52,191 nucleotides of DNA from JARRQJ01 sp037381915 (GTDB taxonomy: Bacteria > Pseudomonadota > Gammaproteobacteria > DRLM01): assembly GCA_037381915.1 (NCBI GenBank), contig JARRQJ010000026.1, positions 1-52,191 of the forward strand, given 5' to 3'. Below the pieces are notes generated by a model. That model did no database searches, had not been told where the DNA came from, and was given only the letters and a program-made list of their open reading frames with translations. Positions within the stretch are counted from its first letter, which is position 1, and the number at the start of each line of letters is the position of its first letter. This document shows, piece after piece, positions 1-8,221 of this stretch. A program made the translations under genes and the position numbers.

Positions 1-105
1 CAATTAATCCGCTTTGCGGCGATCGCATCCGACTCCGGCGGTGCGGAGGACCGGCTGCGGATCACTGTGTACGTCACGGCTGAAAAGGGAAACGGGGCAC
101 ACCTA

Positions 106-843
106 ATGCTGCTCTGGATAATCGGATTCGGAATTCTGGGAAGCATTGGCGCCATCGCCGGCGCCGCCGCGCTGCTGTTTTTTCCCGAGGGCATCCGCAG
201 GGTGGTCGTCCCGTGGTTGATCAGCTATGCGACGGGGGCCCTGCTTGGGGCAGCGTTTCTGGGTATGATCCCGGCCGGGCTGAGCCATGCCCCGGCCTTC
301 ACGGTAACGGCGACGGTGCTGGCCGGCATCGTTCTCTTTTTCTTACTGGAAAAGCTGGTACTGTGGCGCCACTGTCACGACAGCGAATGCGCGGTCCACG
401 GCCGGGCCGGGCCGCTTATTCTGATCGGCGATACCTTCCATAATTTCGTGGACGGGGTGGTGATCGCCGCGGCCTTTATCACATCGATTCCGTTGGGGAT
501 CGCTACCGCCTTGGCGGTGCTCGCGCACGAACTACCGCAGGAAGTCGGCGATTTCGCCATCCTGCTCGATAGCGGATACGGGCGGATGAAGGCCTTCGTG
601 CTCAACACCCTTTCAGCCGCCGCTACCCTTCCCGGCGCCGTGGCAGCCTACTTCTGGCTCGACGAGATGAGTGACGCGGTACCCTATGTGCTCGCACTTT
701 CCGCCGCCAGCTTTATCTACATCGCCACCGCCGATCTCGTCCCTGAACTGCACAGGCAGGTCACCCCCGCCGCCTCTTTCGCTCAATTCGTACTGCTGCT
801 CGCCGGAATCGGCACCATAGCCCTGTTCCACTTCGGAAGTTAG
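106..843 (+). CDS. ZIP-family divalent metal transporter
   Basis: This polytopic inner-membrane protein of about 245 residues probably moves Zn2+ or a related divalent metal into the cytoplasm. Hydrophobic helices cover nearly its whole length. The ZIP metal-site helices are visible as an HNFVDG motif near residue 127 and an HELPQE motif near residue 157, the paired H-N-x-x-D/E-G and H-E-x-P-x-E signatures of the family. The reading frame is open to the left edge of the window. I chose the ATG at 106 because it is followed at once by a membrane helix and preceded by a purine-rich stretch (AAAAGGGAAACGGGG); a GTG at 67 would add 13 polar residues. The next gene converges on it after 68 bp. The family is clear, but the metal is not determined by sequence. 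A second, unrelated-looking ZIP protein lies at 36521-37444. Confidence 0.88.
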   Translation: MLLWIIGFGILGSIGAIAGAAALLFFPEGIRRVVVPWLISYATGALLGAAFLGMIPAGLSHAPAFTVTATVLAGIVLFFLLEKLVLWRHCHDSECAVHGRAGPLILIGDTFHNFVDGVVIAAAFITSIPLGIATALAVLAHELPQEVGDFAILLDSGYGRMKAFVLNTLSAAATLPGAVAAYFWLDEMSDAVPYVLALSAASFIYIATADLVPELHRQVTPAASFAQFVLLLAGIGTIALFHFGS

Positions 844-880
844 GCCAGGACGGCATGTATTTCAATACTGCACCGTGACA

Positions 881-909
881 AGCGCGCGGTGCGGCATGTG
901 CAGCGCGCT
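881..909. terminator. Inverted repeat between convergent genes
   Basis: AGCGCGC (881-887) and GCGCGCT (903-909) form a perfect 7-bp stem with a 15-nt loop in the 68-bp gap between the convergent ZIP and dehydrogenase genes. There is no T-run on either side, so intrinsic termination is only a possibility suggested by its place. Confidence 0.3.
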
Positions 910-911
910 AA

Positions 912-1943
912 CTATCGTGAAACCGGCCGATCTTCAGCTGGCATCACCAGCACCGCCGCGCCCTGCACCCGACCGTGGCGCAGGTCATCCAGCGCTTCAT
1001 TGGCTCGTTCCAAGGGGTAGGTCTGCACGGAGGTCGTCACAGGCACTTCCGGGGCAATGCGCAGGAACTCTTCGCCGTCGCGCCGCGTGAGGTTGGCGAC
1101 GGAGCGCAACACGCGCTCCTCCCATAGTAGACGATAGGGGAAGGAGGGAATATCGCTCATGTGGATACCGCCACTCACCACGACTCCCCCTTTGCGGGTG
1201 GCACGCAGGGCCTGCACCATCAAGGCGCCCACGGGCGCGAAGATCAGGGCCGCATCCAGCAACTGTGGCGGCAACTCATCGGACCCGCCGACCCACGTCG
1301 CGCCCAGTCGCCGCGCGAAGTCTTGAGCGGCGACATCGCCGGGACGGGTAAAGACATAAAGCTCCTTGCCCTGATGGCAAACGATCTGCGCGAGGATATG
1401 CGCCGCGGCGCCAAAACCATAAATGCCCAGGCGTTGTAGCTGCGGACCCGCCAAACGAAAGGTGCGAAAGCCGATGAGACCGGCGCAGAGCAGGGGCGCG
1501 GCCGCAGCCGAGTCATAACCGCCGGGCAGCGCCAGACAAAAATCTTCGTGGGCGACGGTATATTCCGCGTAGCCGCCGTCAACCGTATAGCCGGTAAACA
1601 AGGCTCGATCGCATAGATTTTCCTGCCCGCTGCGACAATAAAGGCACACGCCGTCCGTGTGCGCGAGCCACGGCACGCCCACGCGCGTGCCCGCGGCGAA
1701 TCGCGATGCGGAGTCGCCTCCCTCCACCACCGTGCCGACGATTTCATGGCCCGGGACCAGGGGCAGTTTTGGCTGTGACAATTCGCCGTCGATAATGTGC
1801 AGGTCCGTGCGGCACACCCCGCAGGCCTCGACGCGGATAAGCACCTGTCCGGGCCCGGGACGCGGGACGGGGCGCTGTTCCAAATGCAAAGGCTGCCGTG
1901 GAGCGTCGAGCACCATGGCGCGCATGGATATGTGAGTGGACAT
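912..1943 (-). CDS. Zinc-dependent alcohol dehydrogenase, MDR superfamily
   Basis: This 343-residue medium-chain dehydrogenase probably oxidises an alcohol or reduces an aldehyde with NAD(P). The catalytic zinc site is visible as CGVCRTDLH near residue 41 and GHEIVG near residue 66. The structural-zinc loop reads DGVCLYC, then a Cys after RSGQENL, so three of the four usual cysteines remain and an Asp stands where the first would be. The nucleotide-binding fold shows YGFGAAAH rather than the canonical GxGxxG. Length and layout match the zinc-binding alcohol dehydrogenase (AdhA-like) group. It is transcribed away from the decayed gene at 2001 and converges on the ZIP gene. The substrate cannot be told from sequence. 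The ATG at 1943 is the natural start. Confidence 0.88.
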   Translation of the reverse strand: MSTHISMRAMVLDAPRQPLHLEQRPVPRPGPGQVLIRVEACGVCRTDLHIIDGELSQPKLPLVPGHEIVGTVVEGGDSASRFAAGTRVGVPWLAHTDGVCLYCRSGQENLCDRALFTGYTVDGGYAEYTVAHEDFCLALPGGYDSAAAAPLLCAGLIGFRTFRLAGPQLQRLGIYGFGAAAHILAQIVCHQGKELYVFTRPGDVAAQDFARRLGATWVGGSDELPPQLLDAALIFAPVGALMVQALRATRKGGVVVSGGIHMSDIPSFPYRLLWEERVLRSVANLTRRDGEEFLRIAPEVPVTTSVQTYPLERANEALDDLRHGRVQGAAVLVMPAEDRPVSR

Positions 1944-2000
1944 AACAGACAGTCCCTTGGTGAGAGACTATTGATAGACTATACAGAAGAGGCTGCCACC

Positions 2001-2454
2001 GTGCCAAGTAGCTGGAAACCATTGACAACGCTGTCTCTCTACCTGCGTATCATCAGCTATGCGTTCTTGTTTATTGGCCTTTTCCTTATTTAGGTACCGG
2101 CGCAGATTTTATCCCGGACTGGTATAGCCGCCCCGTCTGTATTCGCAGCACAAGGGATTGCCGGGGCCCTTTGTCCTCCTGGCCGACTGGTGGTGCAAGA
2201 CCCCTATCGTCATATACGAAACCCGATGTACATCGGCGCGGCACTCGCCCTGGCGGGCGCCGCCCTCTTTTGGGATGCGTGGTCGCTGCTGGTTTACGCG
2301 GCGGCTCTTTCTTCTCGTCGCTCATCTCTTCATAATCACGTACGAGGAACCGGCTCTGCGCCGGAGCTTCGGGCGGACCTGCGAGGACTGCTGCCGGCGC
2401 GTCAGACGCTGGCGGCCGCATCCGGCCCCTCACCACGATGCCGGCAATGCCTGA
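2001..2454 (+). pseudogene. Decayed isoprenylcysteine methyltransferase-like membrane protein
   Basis: Three pieces of one protein can be read in order. A GTG at 2001 with AGAGG upstream starts a frame with a hydrophobic segment (LRIISYAFLFIGLFLI) that ends at a TAG at 2091-2093. The same frame resumes with PAQILSRTGIAAPSVFAAQ, then jumps after a short gap to PYRHIRNPMYIGAAL, the RNPxY signature of the ICMT/PEMT-like methyltransferase family. Near 2305 the coding sense passes to the next frame, giving HLFIITYEEPALRRSFG and a C-terminal RRVRRW. A premature stop, a likely in-frame deletion near 2155 and one frameshift make this a broken gene. In living homologues the product is a small membrane methyltransferase acting on lipids or thiol-type substrates. 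Sequencing error could explain one lesion but hardly all three. Confidence 0.75.
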
Positions 2455-2563
2455 TCATCGGGGTCCATCAATCTATTGTGAGCTTGCGTTTTCGGAGGCG
2501 CGGATTGCGAAGCAAGGCGCCCATATCCCCTGAAATGATCTTCTGCCGTGAGGCAAGAACGTC

Positions 2564-3598
2564 ATGAGACGAATTCTGCATCTCGATATGGACGCCTTCT
2601 TCACCGCCATCGAATCGCGGCGGCATCCCGAGTTCAAGGACAAGCCACTCGTGGTCGGCGGGCGCGGCGATCCGAACCGGCGCGGGGTGGTAGCAACCGC
2701 CAGTTATGAAGCGCGCCGCTTCGGCATCCACTCCGGAATGCCGCTGCGCACGGCCTTCCGGCTGTGCCCCGAGGCGATCTTCCTGCCCGTGGATTTTCAG
2801 CGCTATGAAGCCGTGTCCGCACAAATAAAAGCCATCGCCCGCGAATATTCCCCCGTCGTAGAAGATGCCGGGATCGACGAATGCTATCTGGATATCTCCC
2901 AGGTCGAAACATCAGCGCTTTCCCTGGCCCAAGAGCTAAAGCGCCGGATCAAGGACGCAACGGGGCTCAGCTGCTCCATCGGCATCGCACCCAACAAGCT
3001 GGTGGCCAAGATCGCCTCGGACATGCACAAACCGGATGGCGTAACGATCATTACCGGGAAAGATATTGAAGAGCGGATTTGGCCGTTGCCGGTGCGCAGA
3101 TTATTGGGCGTCGGCCCGAAGACCGAAGCGCGCCTCAAAGAACTGCATATCTGCACCATCGGCGACTTGGCCGCCGTCCCCGTGGCGACCTTGATCGCCC
3201 GCTTCGGTCCGGCGCATGGTGAATACCTGCGACGTGCGGCGCGCGGCATCGATGACAGCCCTTTGGTCACGCACTGGGAACCCAGGTCCATGGGCCGGGA
3301 AACGACTTTCGAGGCCGATATATCCGACCGGCAGGTGCTTGCAGCGACTTTATTGCGACTGACTCGGGCCGTGGTGCGACGAATGCAACAGGAAGGCTAT
3401 CATTGCCGGCGAGTCACGGTCATTCTCCGCTATGCCGATTTCGAGACCCACACTCACAGCCTGCCGCTGCCCGCCCCCACGGATGATGGCGAGATCATCC
3501 AAGAAACGGCCTTGGACTGCCTGCATCTATTCCCCTTGACGAAGAAGCTGCGCCTCGTTGGTATACGTTTGGGAGAACTGCAAAAATCCGTGCCATGA
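2564..3598 (+). CDS. dinB: DNA polymerase IV (Y-family translesion polymerase)
   Basis: At 344 residues this has the usual length of Pol IV, which copies past damaged template bases. The N-terminal palm carries the metal ligands in HLDMDAFF (Asp8) and IDECYLD (Asp105, Glu106); the second motif reads G-I-D-E-C where most relatives have S-I-D-E-A. The steric-gate region SYEARRFGI and the GMP(L) turn follow at residues 48-60. The thumb helix-hairpin-helix region (LLGVGPKTEARL) lies near residue 180 and the little-finger domain fills the C-terminus. The final residues do not show an obvious QLxLF clamp-binding motif, ending instead in a short polar tail. The ATG at 2564 lies 9 nt after GAGG. It stands alone on the plus strand between a decayed gene and the minus-strand nth operon. 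Confidence 0.95.
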   Translation: MRRILHLDMDAFFTAIESRRHPEFKDKPLVVGGRGDPNRRGVVATASYEARRFGIHSGMPLRTAFRLCPEAIFLPVDFQRYEAVSAQIKAIAREYSPVVEDAGIDECYLDISQVETSALSLAQELKRRIKDATGLSCSIGIAPNKLVAKIASDMHKPDGVTIITGKDIEERIWPLPVRRLLGVGPKTEARLKELHICTIGDLAAVPVATLIARFGPAHGEYLRRAARGIDDSPLVTHWEPRSMGRETTFEADISDRQVLAATLLRLTRAVVRRMQQEGYHCRRVTVILRYADFETHTHSLPLPAPTDDGEIIQETALDCLHLFPLTKKLRLVGIRLGELQKSVP

Positions 3599-3653
3599 GA
3601 CCGGGACTCGGCTACGGAAAGCCAGGCGCACATGGGCCGAACGCTTGACCCGC

Positions 3654-3926
3654 TCACGCAGGGTGATTTTCGGGAGTGCGCCGCCAGATCGACTTGCCGT
3701 CCTTCCGCACTTCACGGACCCGATGAAAGGGAATGGCATGGGCCTCCCCGTCGTCATCGAAGAATTGGAAGGCGAAATAGCGATCCCCTTCCGTGAACTG
3801 CACAGCATTCAGTGGAATGGTAATGATGTCGTTCTTGATGCGGTCATAATAACTGATCTCGAAGCGGCCATGGGCGAATTCCTTGTCCCAACGGATCCTG
3901 TTGATCAATTCTTGTATTGGGATCAT
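3654..3926 (-). CDS. MJ1316/DUF504 (PF04457) domain protein, predicted RNA-end recognition
   Basis: This 90-residue protein is a stand-alone copy of the family once called DUF504 and now named for MJ1316, which has been predicted by comparative genomics to recognise cyclic-phosphate RNA ends. The signature is plain: IPIQELINRIRWD at the start, an FEISYYDR motif, IPFHRVREV and a terminal IWRR. Its ATG (3926-3924) overlaps the TGA of nth (3925-3923) as ATGA, so it is probably translated by coupling to nth. A longer reading to 4061 would lie inside nth and lacks family support. The pairing with a DNA-repair gene is notable because an RNA 3'-phosphate cyclase lies 6 kb away. No activity has been shown for this protein; the role is inference from family. 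Confidence 0.82.
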   Translation of the reverse strand: MIPIQELINRIRWDKEFAHGRFEISYYDRIKNDIITIPLNAVQFTEGDRYFAFQFFDDDGEAHAIPFHRVREVRKDGKSIWRRTPENHPA

Positions 3927-4567
3927 GACGCCGTTACAGAATATCGTGATTTTTCCGACCAGCCGCACAAGGCGTACAGAACACAGGTGCCGCAGTGCGG
4001 ATTCTTCGCCGTACATGTCTCGCGCCCATGGAGAATCATTGCATTGCCAACCGTAGTCCACTTACTGCGAGGGATCTGCTTCATTAGTTCCTCCTCGACC
4101 CTCTCGGCCTGCTTTGCATGCGCCAGTCCGAGACGATTACTGACGCGTAGGACGTGGGTATCCACCGCGATAGCCGGTCGGGCAAAGGCGTTGCCCAGAA
4201 CCATATTAGCAGTTTTTCTGCCGACACCGGGAAGCGTGGTCAGCGCCTCCAGGCTGTCCGGGACCTTGCCCTGAAAATCCGCAACCAGTTTCCTGCAGCA
4301 GTCGATGATCGCCTTCGCTTTATGCTTATAGAAACCCGTGGAGCGAATCTCTTGCTCGAAAAGTCGCAGGTCGGCCCGCGCGTAGTCTTTTGCCGATTTG
4401 TATTTCTTAAACAAATGCTCGGTGACCTCATTGACACGCGCATCGGTGCACTGCGCGGAGAGGATAGTGGCGACCAACAGCTCGAGTGCATTCGAAAAGC
4501 GTAATGCTATTCCCGGGTCCGGGTATTCTTTGAGCAGTCTCGCGACGATCTTGCTTGCATCGGCCAT
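3923..4567 (-). CDS. nth: Endonuclease III, DNA glycosylase/AP lyase
   Basis: At 214 residues this matches bacterial endonuclease III, which removes oxidised pyrimidines and nicks abasic sites in base-excision repair. The helix-hairpin-helix LPGVGRKTA near residue 113 carries the catalytic Lys, and VDTHV about 20 residues later carries the catalytic Asp. The C-terminal 4Fe-4S cluster loop is perfect: C-x6-C-x2-C-x5-C (CTAKNPHCGTCVLYALC). It starts at the ATG at 4567 and is followed with an ATGA overlap by the MJ1316-type gene. The 248-bp gap upstream holds no gene I can support. Confidence 0.97.
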   Translation of the reverse strand: MADASKIVARLLKEYPDPGIALRFSNALELLVATILSAQCTDARVNEVTEHLFKKYKSAKDYARADLRLFEQEIRSTGFYKHKAKAIIDCCRKLVADFQGKVPDSLEALTTLPGVGRKTANMVLGNAFARPAIAVDTHVLRVSNRLGLAHAKQAERVEEELMKQIPRSKWTTVGNAMILHGRETCTAKNPHCGTCVLYALCGWSEKSRYSVTAS

Positions 4568-4815
4568 GTCATTTCGCAGCTATCTGGCTGTTATCTCGAC
4601 ACATAGTTTCTTACGGATTGCAGACGCGATTCCGACAGGATCCATGCGGCACCTTGTGCGGATAGCCGGCCTCTGTGACTGTGTCGAAGTTCCAACACTT
4701 ATTAAGGATAGACCCTCAGCGCATTTTTTCGCGCGCTCCCGTCAATTTTCATTGCGAGGATATGTGGGCCTCCCGACGACAGGGGCAAGGAGCGGAACAC
4801 CGCGCCGGCGAGCCC

Positions 4816-6159
4816 TCACTCTTTGAGAACACATTTCTGGTAAATATCTTTGAATGCACCGTCCGGATCATATTTCTGTTTGAGCCGGTCATACGCCGCT
4901 CTGTTATACAGTGTCCAGAACTGTTCCCGGGTAAAATACGAATCCGAATACAACGACTTCATGCCGCCGAGCTCCAGCACTTTTTCTTCGATCTGCCGGT
5001 TGTAGAATCCCGCTGGAAGTTTCTCGGTGCCGCGGATGACATCCCAGAAACCGAAGTTGACATAGAGCTTTTCCGGGTCCATGCCGTAAAGATCGAATTT
5101 CACCCCTTTGTCATAGGCGCGTGTCGGGCAGATCCATACCGGCATGAAACGGATGACATCATGATAAAACCCAAGAAATTCAGACGCGTTCTCAACCGGG
5201 ACTTCCACGTCTTGTATGACCGACTCGCCATGGATCCCGCGCAGGGCGTCGAGGAAGTGGGTGAGCTTCCACCGGCTGTTCCAGCGCATGATCTTGGTGT
5301 AAGTGACCGAATTGAGCCGTCGGCGGCCGTAGAGGTGGCGTACGAACGGATTTTGCGCAAACAGATTTTTAGAACACCAAAACCAGTCCGTATCCCAACG
5401 CCAGATATAGTCGGCCGTGGTGAGATAATCTTCGCTGCGCTCACGCAGCGATTTATAGTAAATGTTTTCGTAAGTATAGTCGCTGGCATAAGGCGCCCCG
5501 TCGGTAAACTGACCGACGGTAATAATCATCTCATCACGACCGAATACCACGCCGTCGACGAAATCGATTTCATGGCGATCGCATTGGCGCGCCAATTCGG
5601 CGAAATAGGCAGCCTGGTCATTGTAGCGCTGGTGCGTAAGCCGCACATAGCGCTTGACCGGCACCACTTTGACCTTGAGTCGCAGGGCGTAACCCAGGCT
5701 GCCATAAGAGTTGGGGAACCCATAGAACAGATCACGATATTCATTGTCGGGGGCACACACCACGGTCGAGCCATTGCCCAGCAGGATCTCCATCTCCTGC
5801 ACCGTTTCGTGAACCAAGCCGTAGCGGAAGGAGGAAGATTCAATGCCGCAGCCCACGGTCGCCCCGCCGATGGTGATGGACTTGAGCTGCGGAACCACCG
5901 CCGGCATGACATTGTGCTTAAGGCATTCGGCAACCAGTGTCACGTAGGGGGTCATGCCCTCCACCTCGACATAGCCGCCGGCGGGATCGACCCGGATGAC
6001 ATTATCGAAGTCCCGCACGTTCAGACGCCGCGCCGGTGTTTCCCGGCGGTCGCGAAACAGGTTGGAAGTGTCTTTGCCAAGGCGTACAGATGCGCCGCGA
6101 TGGCCGCGGAGAAATTCCGTCAGCTGTTGCTTCTTCTCCTCATAGGTGAGCGCGCTCAT
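4816..6159 (-). CDS. FAD-binding oxidoreductase, DWARF1/TmsA-like
   Basis: This 447-residue flavoprotein belongs to the FAD-linked oxidase (PCMH fold) superfamily. The N-terminal half has the FAD-binding pattern: an R-D-F-D-N-V-I-R strand, then KSITIGGATVGCGIESSSFRYG near residue 90, then a GSLGYALRLKVKVVPVK segment. The C-terminal half resembles DWARF1/DIMINUTO-type reductases. Genes of this type sit next to cyclopropane-synthase-like methyltransferases in loci for 10-methyl fatty acids (tms/bfa) and furan fatty acids (ufa), where the flavoprotein reduces or desaturates the methylated acyl chain. Here it lies only 39 bp after such a methyltransferase, on the same strand. The direction of its redox step cannot be read from sequence. 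Confidence 0.82.
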   Translation of the reverse strand: MSALTYEEKKQQLTEFLRGHRGASVRLGKDTSNLFRDRRETPARRLNVRDFDNVIRVDPAGGYVEVEGMTPYVTLVAECLKHNVMPAVVPQLKSITIGGATVGCGIESSSFRYGLVHETVQEMEILLGNGSTVVCAPDNEYRDLFYGFPNSYGSLGYALRLKVKVVPVKRYVRLTHQRYNDQAAYFAELARQCDRHEIDFVDGVVFGRDEMIITVGQFTDGAPYASDYTYENIYYKSLRERSEDYLTTADYIWRWDTDWFWCSKNLFAQNPFVRHLYGRRRLNSVTYTKIMRWNSRWKLTHFLDALRGIHGESVIQDVEVPVENASEFLGFYHDVIRFMPVWICPTRAYDKGVKFDLYGMDPEKLYVNFGFWDVIRGTEKLPAGFYNRQIEEKVLELGGMKSLYSDSYFTREQFWTLYNRAAYDRLKQKYDPDGAFKDIYQKCVLKE

Positions 6160-6198
6160 GCCACACTCATTTCGCGCCAGGCGACCTCAAGGATAAGT

Positions 6199-7449
6199 TC
6201 AGGGGCGCTCACCGGGAAGCCTCCGATCGTAGAGACCGCGGCGAGTCCAGGGGAGTTCATTCACTCCCGCGCGGGCGAATGTCAGCTGGAAAAGCTGCAA
6301 ACAACCGGTGCGGAACGCCGCGATGGAACCTGCGAGATAGAGACGCCAGGTGCGCACAAATCTCTCGTCGAACATCTGTCGCACCGTCTCCTCGGCCTGC
6401 TCGTAGCGGTCCAGCCATTGTTCCAGGGTGCGCGCGTAATGCAGGCGCAGATTTTCCACGTCCAAAACGGAAAATTCTCCCGGCTCCAGCACCTCCAGCA
6501 TCTCCGGCAGCGTGGGGGGATAGGCGCCGGGGAAAATATGCCGCTCAATCCAGGCGTTCATGGGCATGGGACGATCGCGCCCGATGGAGTGCAGCAAGCC
6601 GCGCCCGTAGGGACTTAAGCAACGCTCTATGACCGTGCCGAGCTCCTCGTAGTTGGCCTTGCCCACATGCTCCAACATCCCGACGGAGACAAAGGCGTCA
6701 TAATAGCCCGTGATGGCGCGATAATCGTCCTCGACGAACTCCACTTGCCCGTCCAAGCCCTGTTGCCGGGCGCACTCGCGGGCGTAGACGATCTGTTCGT
6801 GGGAAATGTTATAGGCTCGCACCTTGACCCCGTAATTCCTGGCCATATAGCGCGCCAGCGCGCCCCAACCGCAGCCCGCCTCCACCACGCTTTCTCCGGG
6901 TCTCAGGCGCAGCTTGCGGCACACATATTCCATCTTGGCCTGTTGCGCTTGTTCGAGAGTCGCCGTGCGGTCGGGATAATAGGCGCAGGTATAGACCAGT
7001 TCCGGATCCAGCCACAAGCGATAGAAGTCATTACCGATATCGTAATGATGGTGAATGTTTTGCCGGGCATCGGCGAGCGTATGAGGTCCGAGGTGGGGAA
7101 ATTTGAGCTTGACCCGCTCCCATAGACGGCGCCGCGCGCCATGCTGGTCCAAAGGATCGGCGTATTCCAGCAATTTTGCGAGGTCACCATCGACTTCTAT
7201 GTCACCGCGAGTGTAGGCTTCGCCGAAATATAAATCCGGACGGTAGAGCAGGCGCAGCAACAGCGAACGCTGGCGGATATGCAGGCGAGCCACCGGCGTT
7301 CCGCCGCCGGCATGGACGACTTCACCGTTCCATAACACCAGATCTATGGGCGGATCGCTCAACAAGGCAAGCGCCCGACGCAAGGCGGCTCGCTCCAAGC
7401 CGGATACCTTGCCCCTGCTACGGGTGACGGTATCGTCGATCGCGTCCAT
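6199..7449 (-). CDS. Cyclopropane-fatty-acid-synthase-family SAM methyltransferase
   Basis: This enzyme of about 416 residues transfers a methylene or methyl group from S-adenosylmethionine to the double bond of an unsaturated acyl chain in a phospholipid. Family motifs are HHYDIGNDFYRLWLD near residue 110, the SAM-binding VVEAGCGWGALARYMA near residue 165, and a C-terminal ERHIFPGAYPP, typical of CFA synthases. The N-terminal 100 residues form the less conserved substrate domain. The next gene on the strand is an FAD oxidoreductase, which favours a product beyond a plain cyclopropane, such as a 10-methyl or furan fatty acid. Its ATG at 7449 shares a base with the stop of a short upstream ORF (TGATG); a GTG at 7452 is an alternative start. 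Confidence 0.9.
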   Translation of the reverse strand: MDAIDDTVTRSRGKVSGLERAALRRALALLSDPPIDLVLWNGEVVHAGGGTPVARLHIRQRSLLLRLLYRPDLYFGEAYTRGDIEVDGDLAKLLEYADPLDQHGARRRLWERVKLKFPHLGPHTLADARQNIHHHYDIGNDFYRLWLDPELVYTCAYYPDRTATLEQAQQAKMEYVCRKLRLRPGESVVEAGCGWGALARYMARNYGVKVRAYNISHEQIVYARECARQQGLDGQVEFVEDDYRAITGYYDAFVSVGMLEHVGKANYEELGTVIERCLSPYGRGLLHSIGRDRPMPMNAWIERHIFPGAYPPTLPEMLEVLEPGEFSVLDVENLRLHYARTLEQWLDRYEQAEETVRQMFDERFVRTWRLYLAGSIAAFRTGCLQLFQLTFARAGVNELPWTRRGLYDRRLPGERP

Positions 7450-7529
7450 CACACCGATTCCATTGCGGCATTATCAACATCCGGATCAATCTCCCTTTTC
7501 GCCACCATCGCTATCGGCGCCTGGCTCAT
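7449..7529 (-). CDS. 26-codon leader ORF coupled to the fatty-acid methyltransferase
   Basis: An ATG at 7529 with GGGAG seven bases upstream opens a 26-residue frame (it begins MSQAPIAMVAKREID) that ends in TGA overlapping the methyltransferase ATG as TGATG. This is the layout expected of a leader peptide or a translation-coupled small protein. I recognise no family. Alternatively, it is the true N-terminus of the methyltransferase, separated by a single frameshift or sequencing error; the residue composition does not settle this. Confidence 0.5.
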   Translation of the reverse strand: MSQAPIAMVAKREIDPDVDNAAMESV

Positions 7530-7670
7530 GAGTAATCTCCCGATTGCCAATACTATTAATTTATTCTACAAGAGCTCGATGAGCAATTGCTGAGACCGCA
7601 GGACACCTCGGAAAGTTTTCTTGGCGGGGCGGAAACTTGGCGAAAATCACCAGCGCGGAGAAGCCAAAAA

Positions 7671-8207
7671 TCAATCCCAATGCAAGAACGGGAAACGCCG
7701 TCTGTCTTCCCGCGTCCAGAGCGCCAGGCCCGCGCGCTGGCCCACAGTCTCCACCACACACACCGCATCGGGATCCTCAAAGCTTATCCGTCCTGAATTT
7801 CCCGTTTTCTCGATACCCGCCAACAATACCCCGTCCAGGAACCGCTCTTCCTCCTGGCTGGACAGCCGGCCCTTAAAACCGCGCCGATGCATGCGCACGT
7901 AAAATGTTTTGCCCGCCAGCTCCGGCACCCATTCGCCCGCGGCCTCGCGGGCAAGGGCCTCGAATTCCTCCGGCGATTGGAAACGAAACGACTTCTGCAC
8001 CGGCATGAAACGGATCCCTGCGTATTTTTCAGGGCTTGCGGCCGTGTCTTCCCGTACTGTCTCGAGAAACCTCCGGACATCGTCGACCCGCAGCGTTAAC
8101 ACGTCATAGAACGCCGTATGCCGGACACGACCATACGATCTCAACAATCGACCGGCCTGGCGGTAATGCCCCTCTTGCACGGTCACCACTACGTTCCAGT
8201 CTTCCAT
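7671..8207 (-). CDS. THUMP-domain protein, TAN1-like
   Basis: This 178-residue protein looks like a free-standing THUMP domain, an RNA-binding fold otherwise fused to tRNA-modifying enzymes or found in TAN1, a partner in tRNA acetylation. The start DWNVVVTVQEG, the FQSPEEFEALAREA segment near residue 75, FYVRMHRRGFKGRLSS near residue 100 and the closing ETVGQRAGLALWTRED are typical. There is no catalytic domain. Only 14 bp separate its ATG from the stop of the PEP-utilising gene, which itself overlaps rtcA, so the three are probably one transcript. A role in handling tRNA or broken RNA ends is inference from this company. Confidence 0.85.
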   Translation of the reverse strand: MEDWNVVVTVQEGHYRQAGRLLRSYGRVRHTAFYDVLTLRVDDVRRFLETVREDTAASPEKYAGIRFMPVQKSFRFQSPEEFEALAREAAGEWVPELAGKTFYVRMHRRGFKGRLSSQEEERFLDGVLLAGIEKTGNSGRISFEDPDAVCVVETVGQRAGLALWTREDRRRFPFLHWD

Positions 8208-8221
8208 CGGCTCTCCCCAAT

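Noticed and set aside
3558..4274. A 238-codon plus-strand frame
   Set aside because: It runs across the MJ1316 and nth genes on the opposite strand; no homology is seen and its composition is atypical.
4675..6618. A 647-codon plus-strand frame
   Set aside because: It lies opposite the FAD oxidoreductase and methyltransferase, whose motifs are clear. Its own residues show no family and it has no ribosome site; it is a GC-rich shadow frame.
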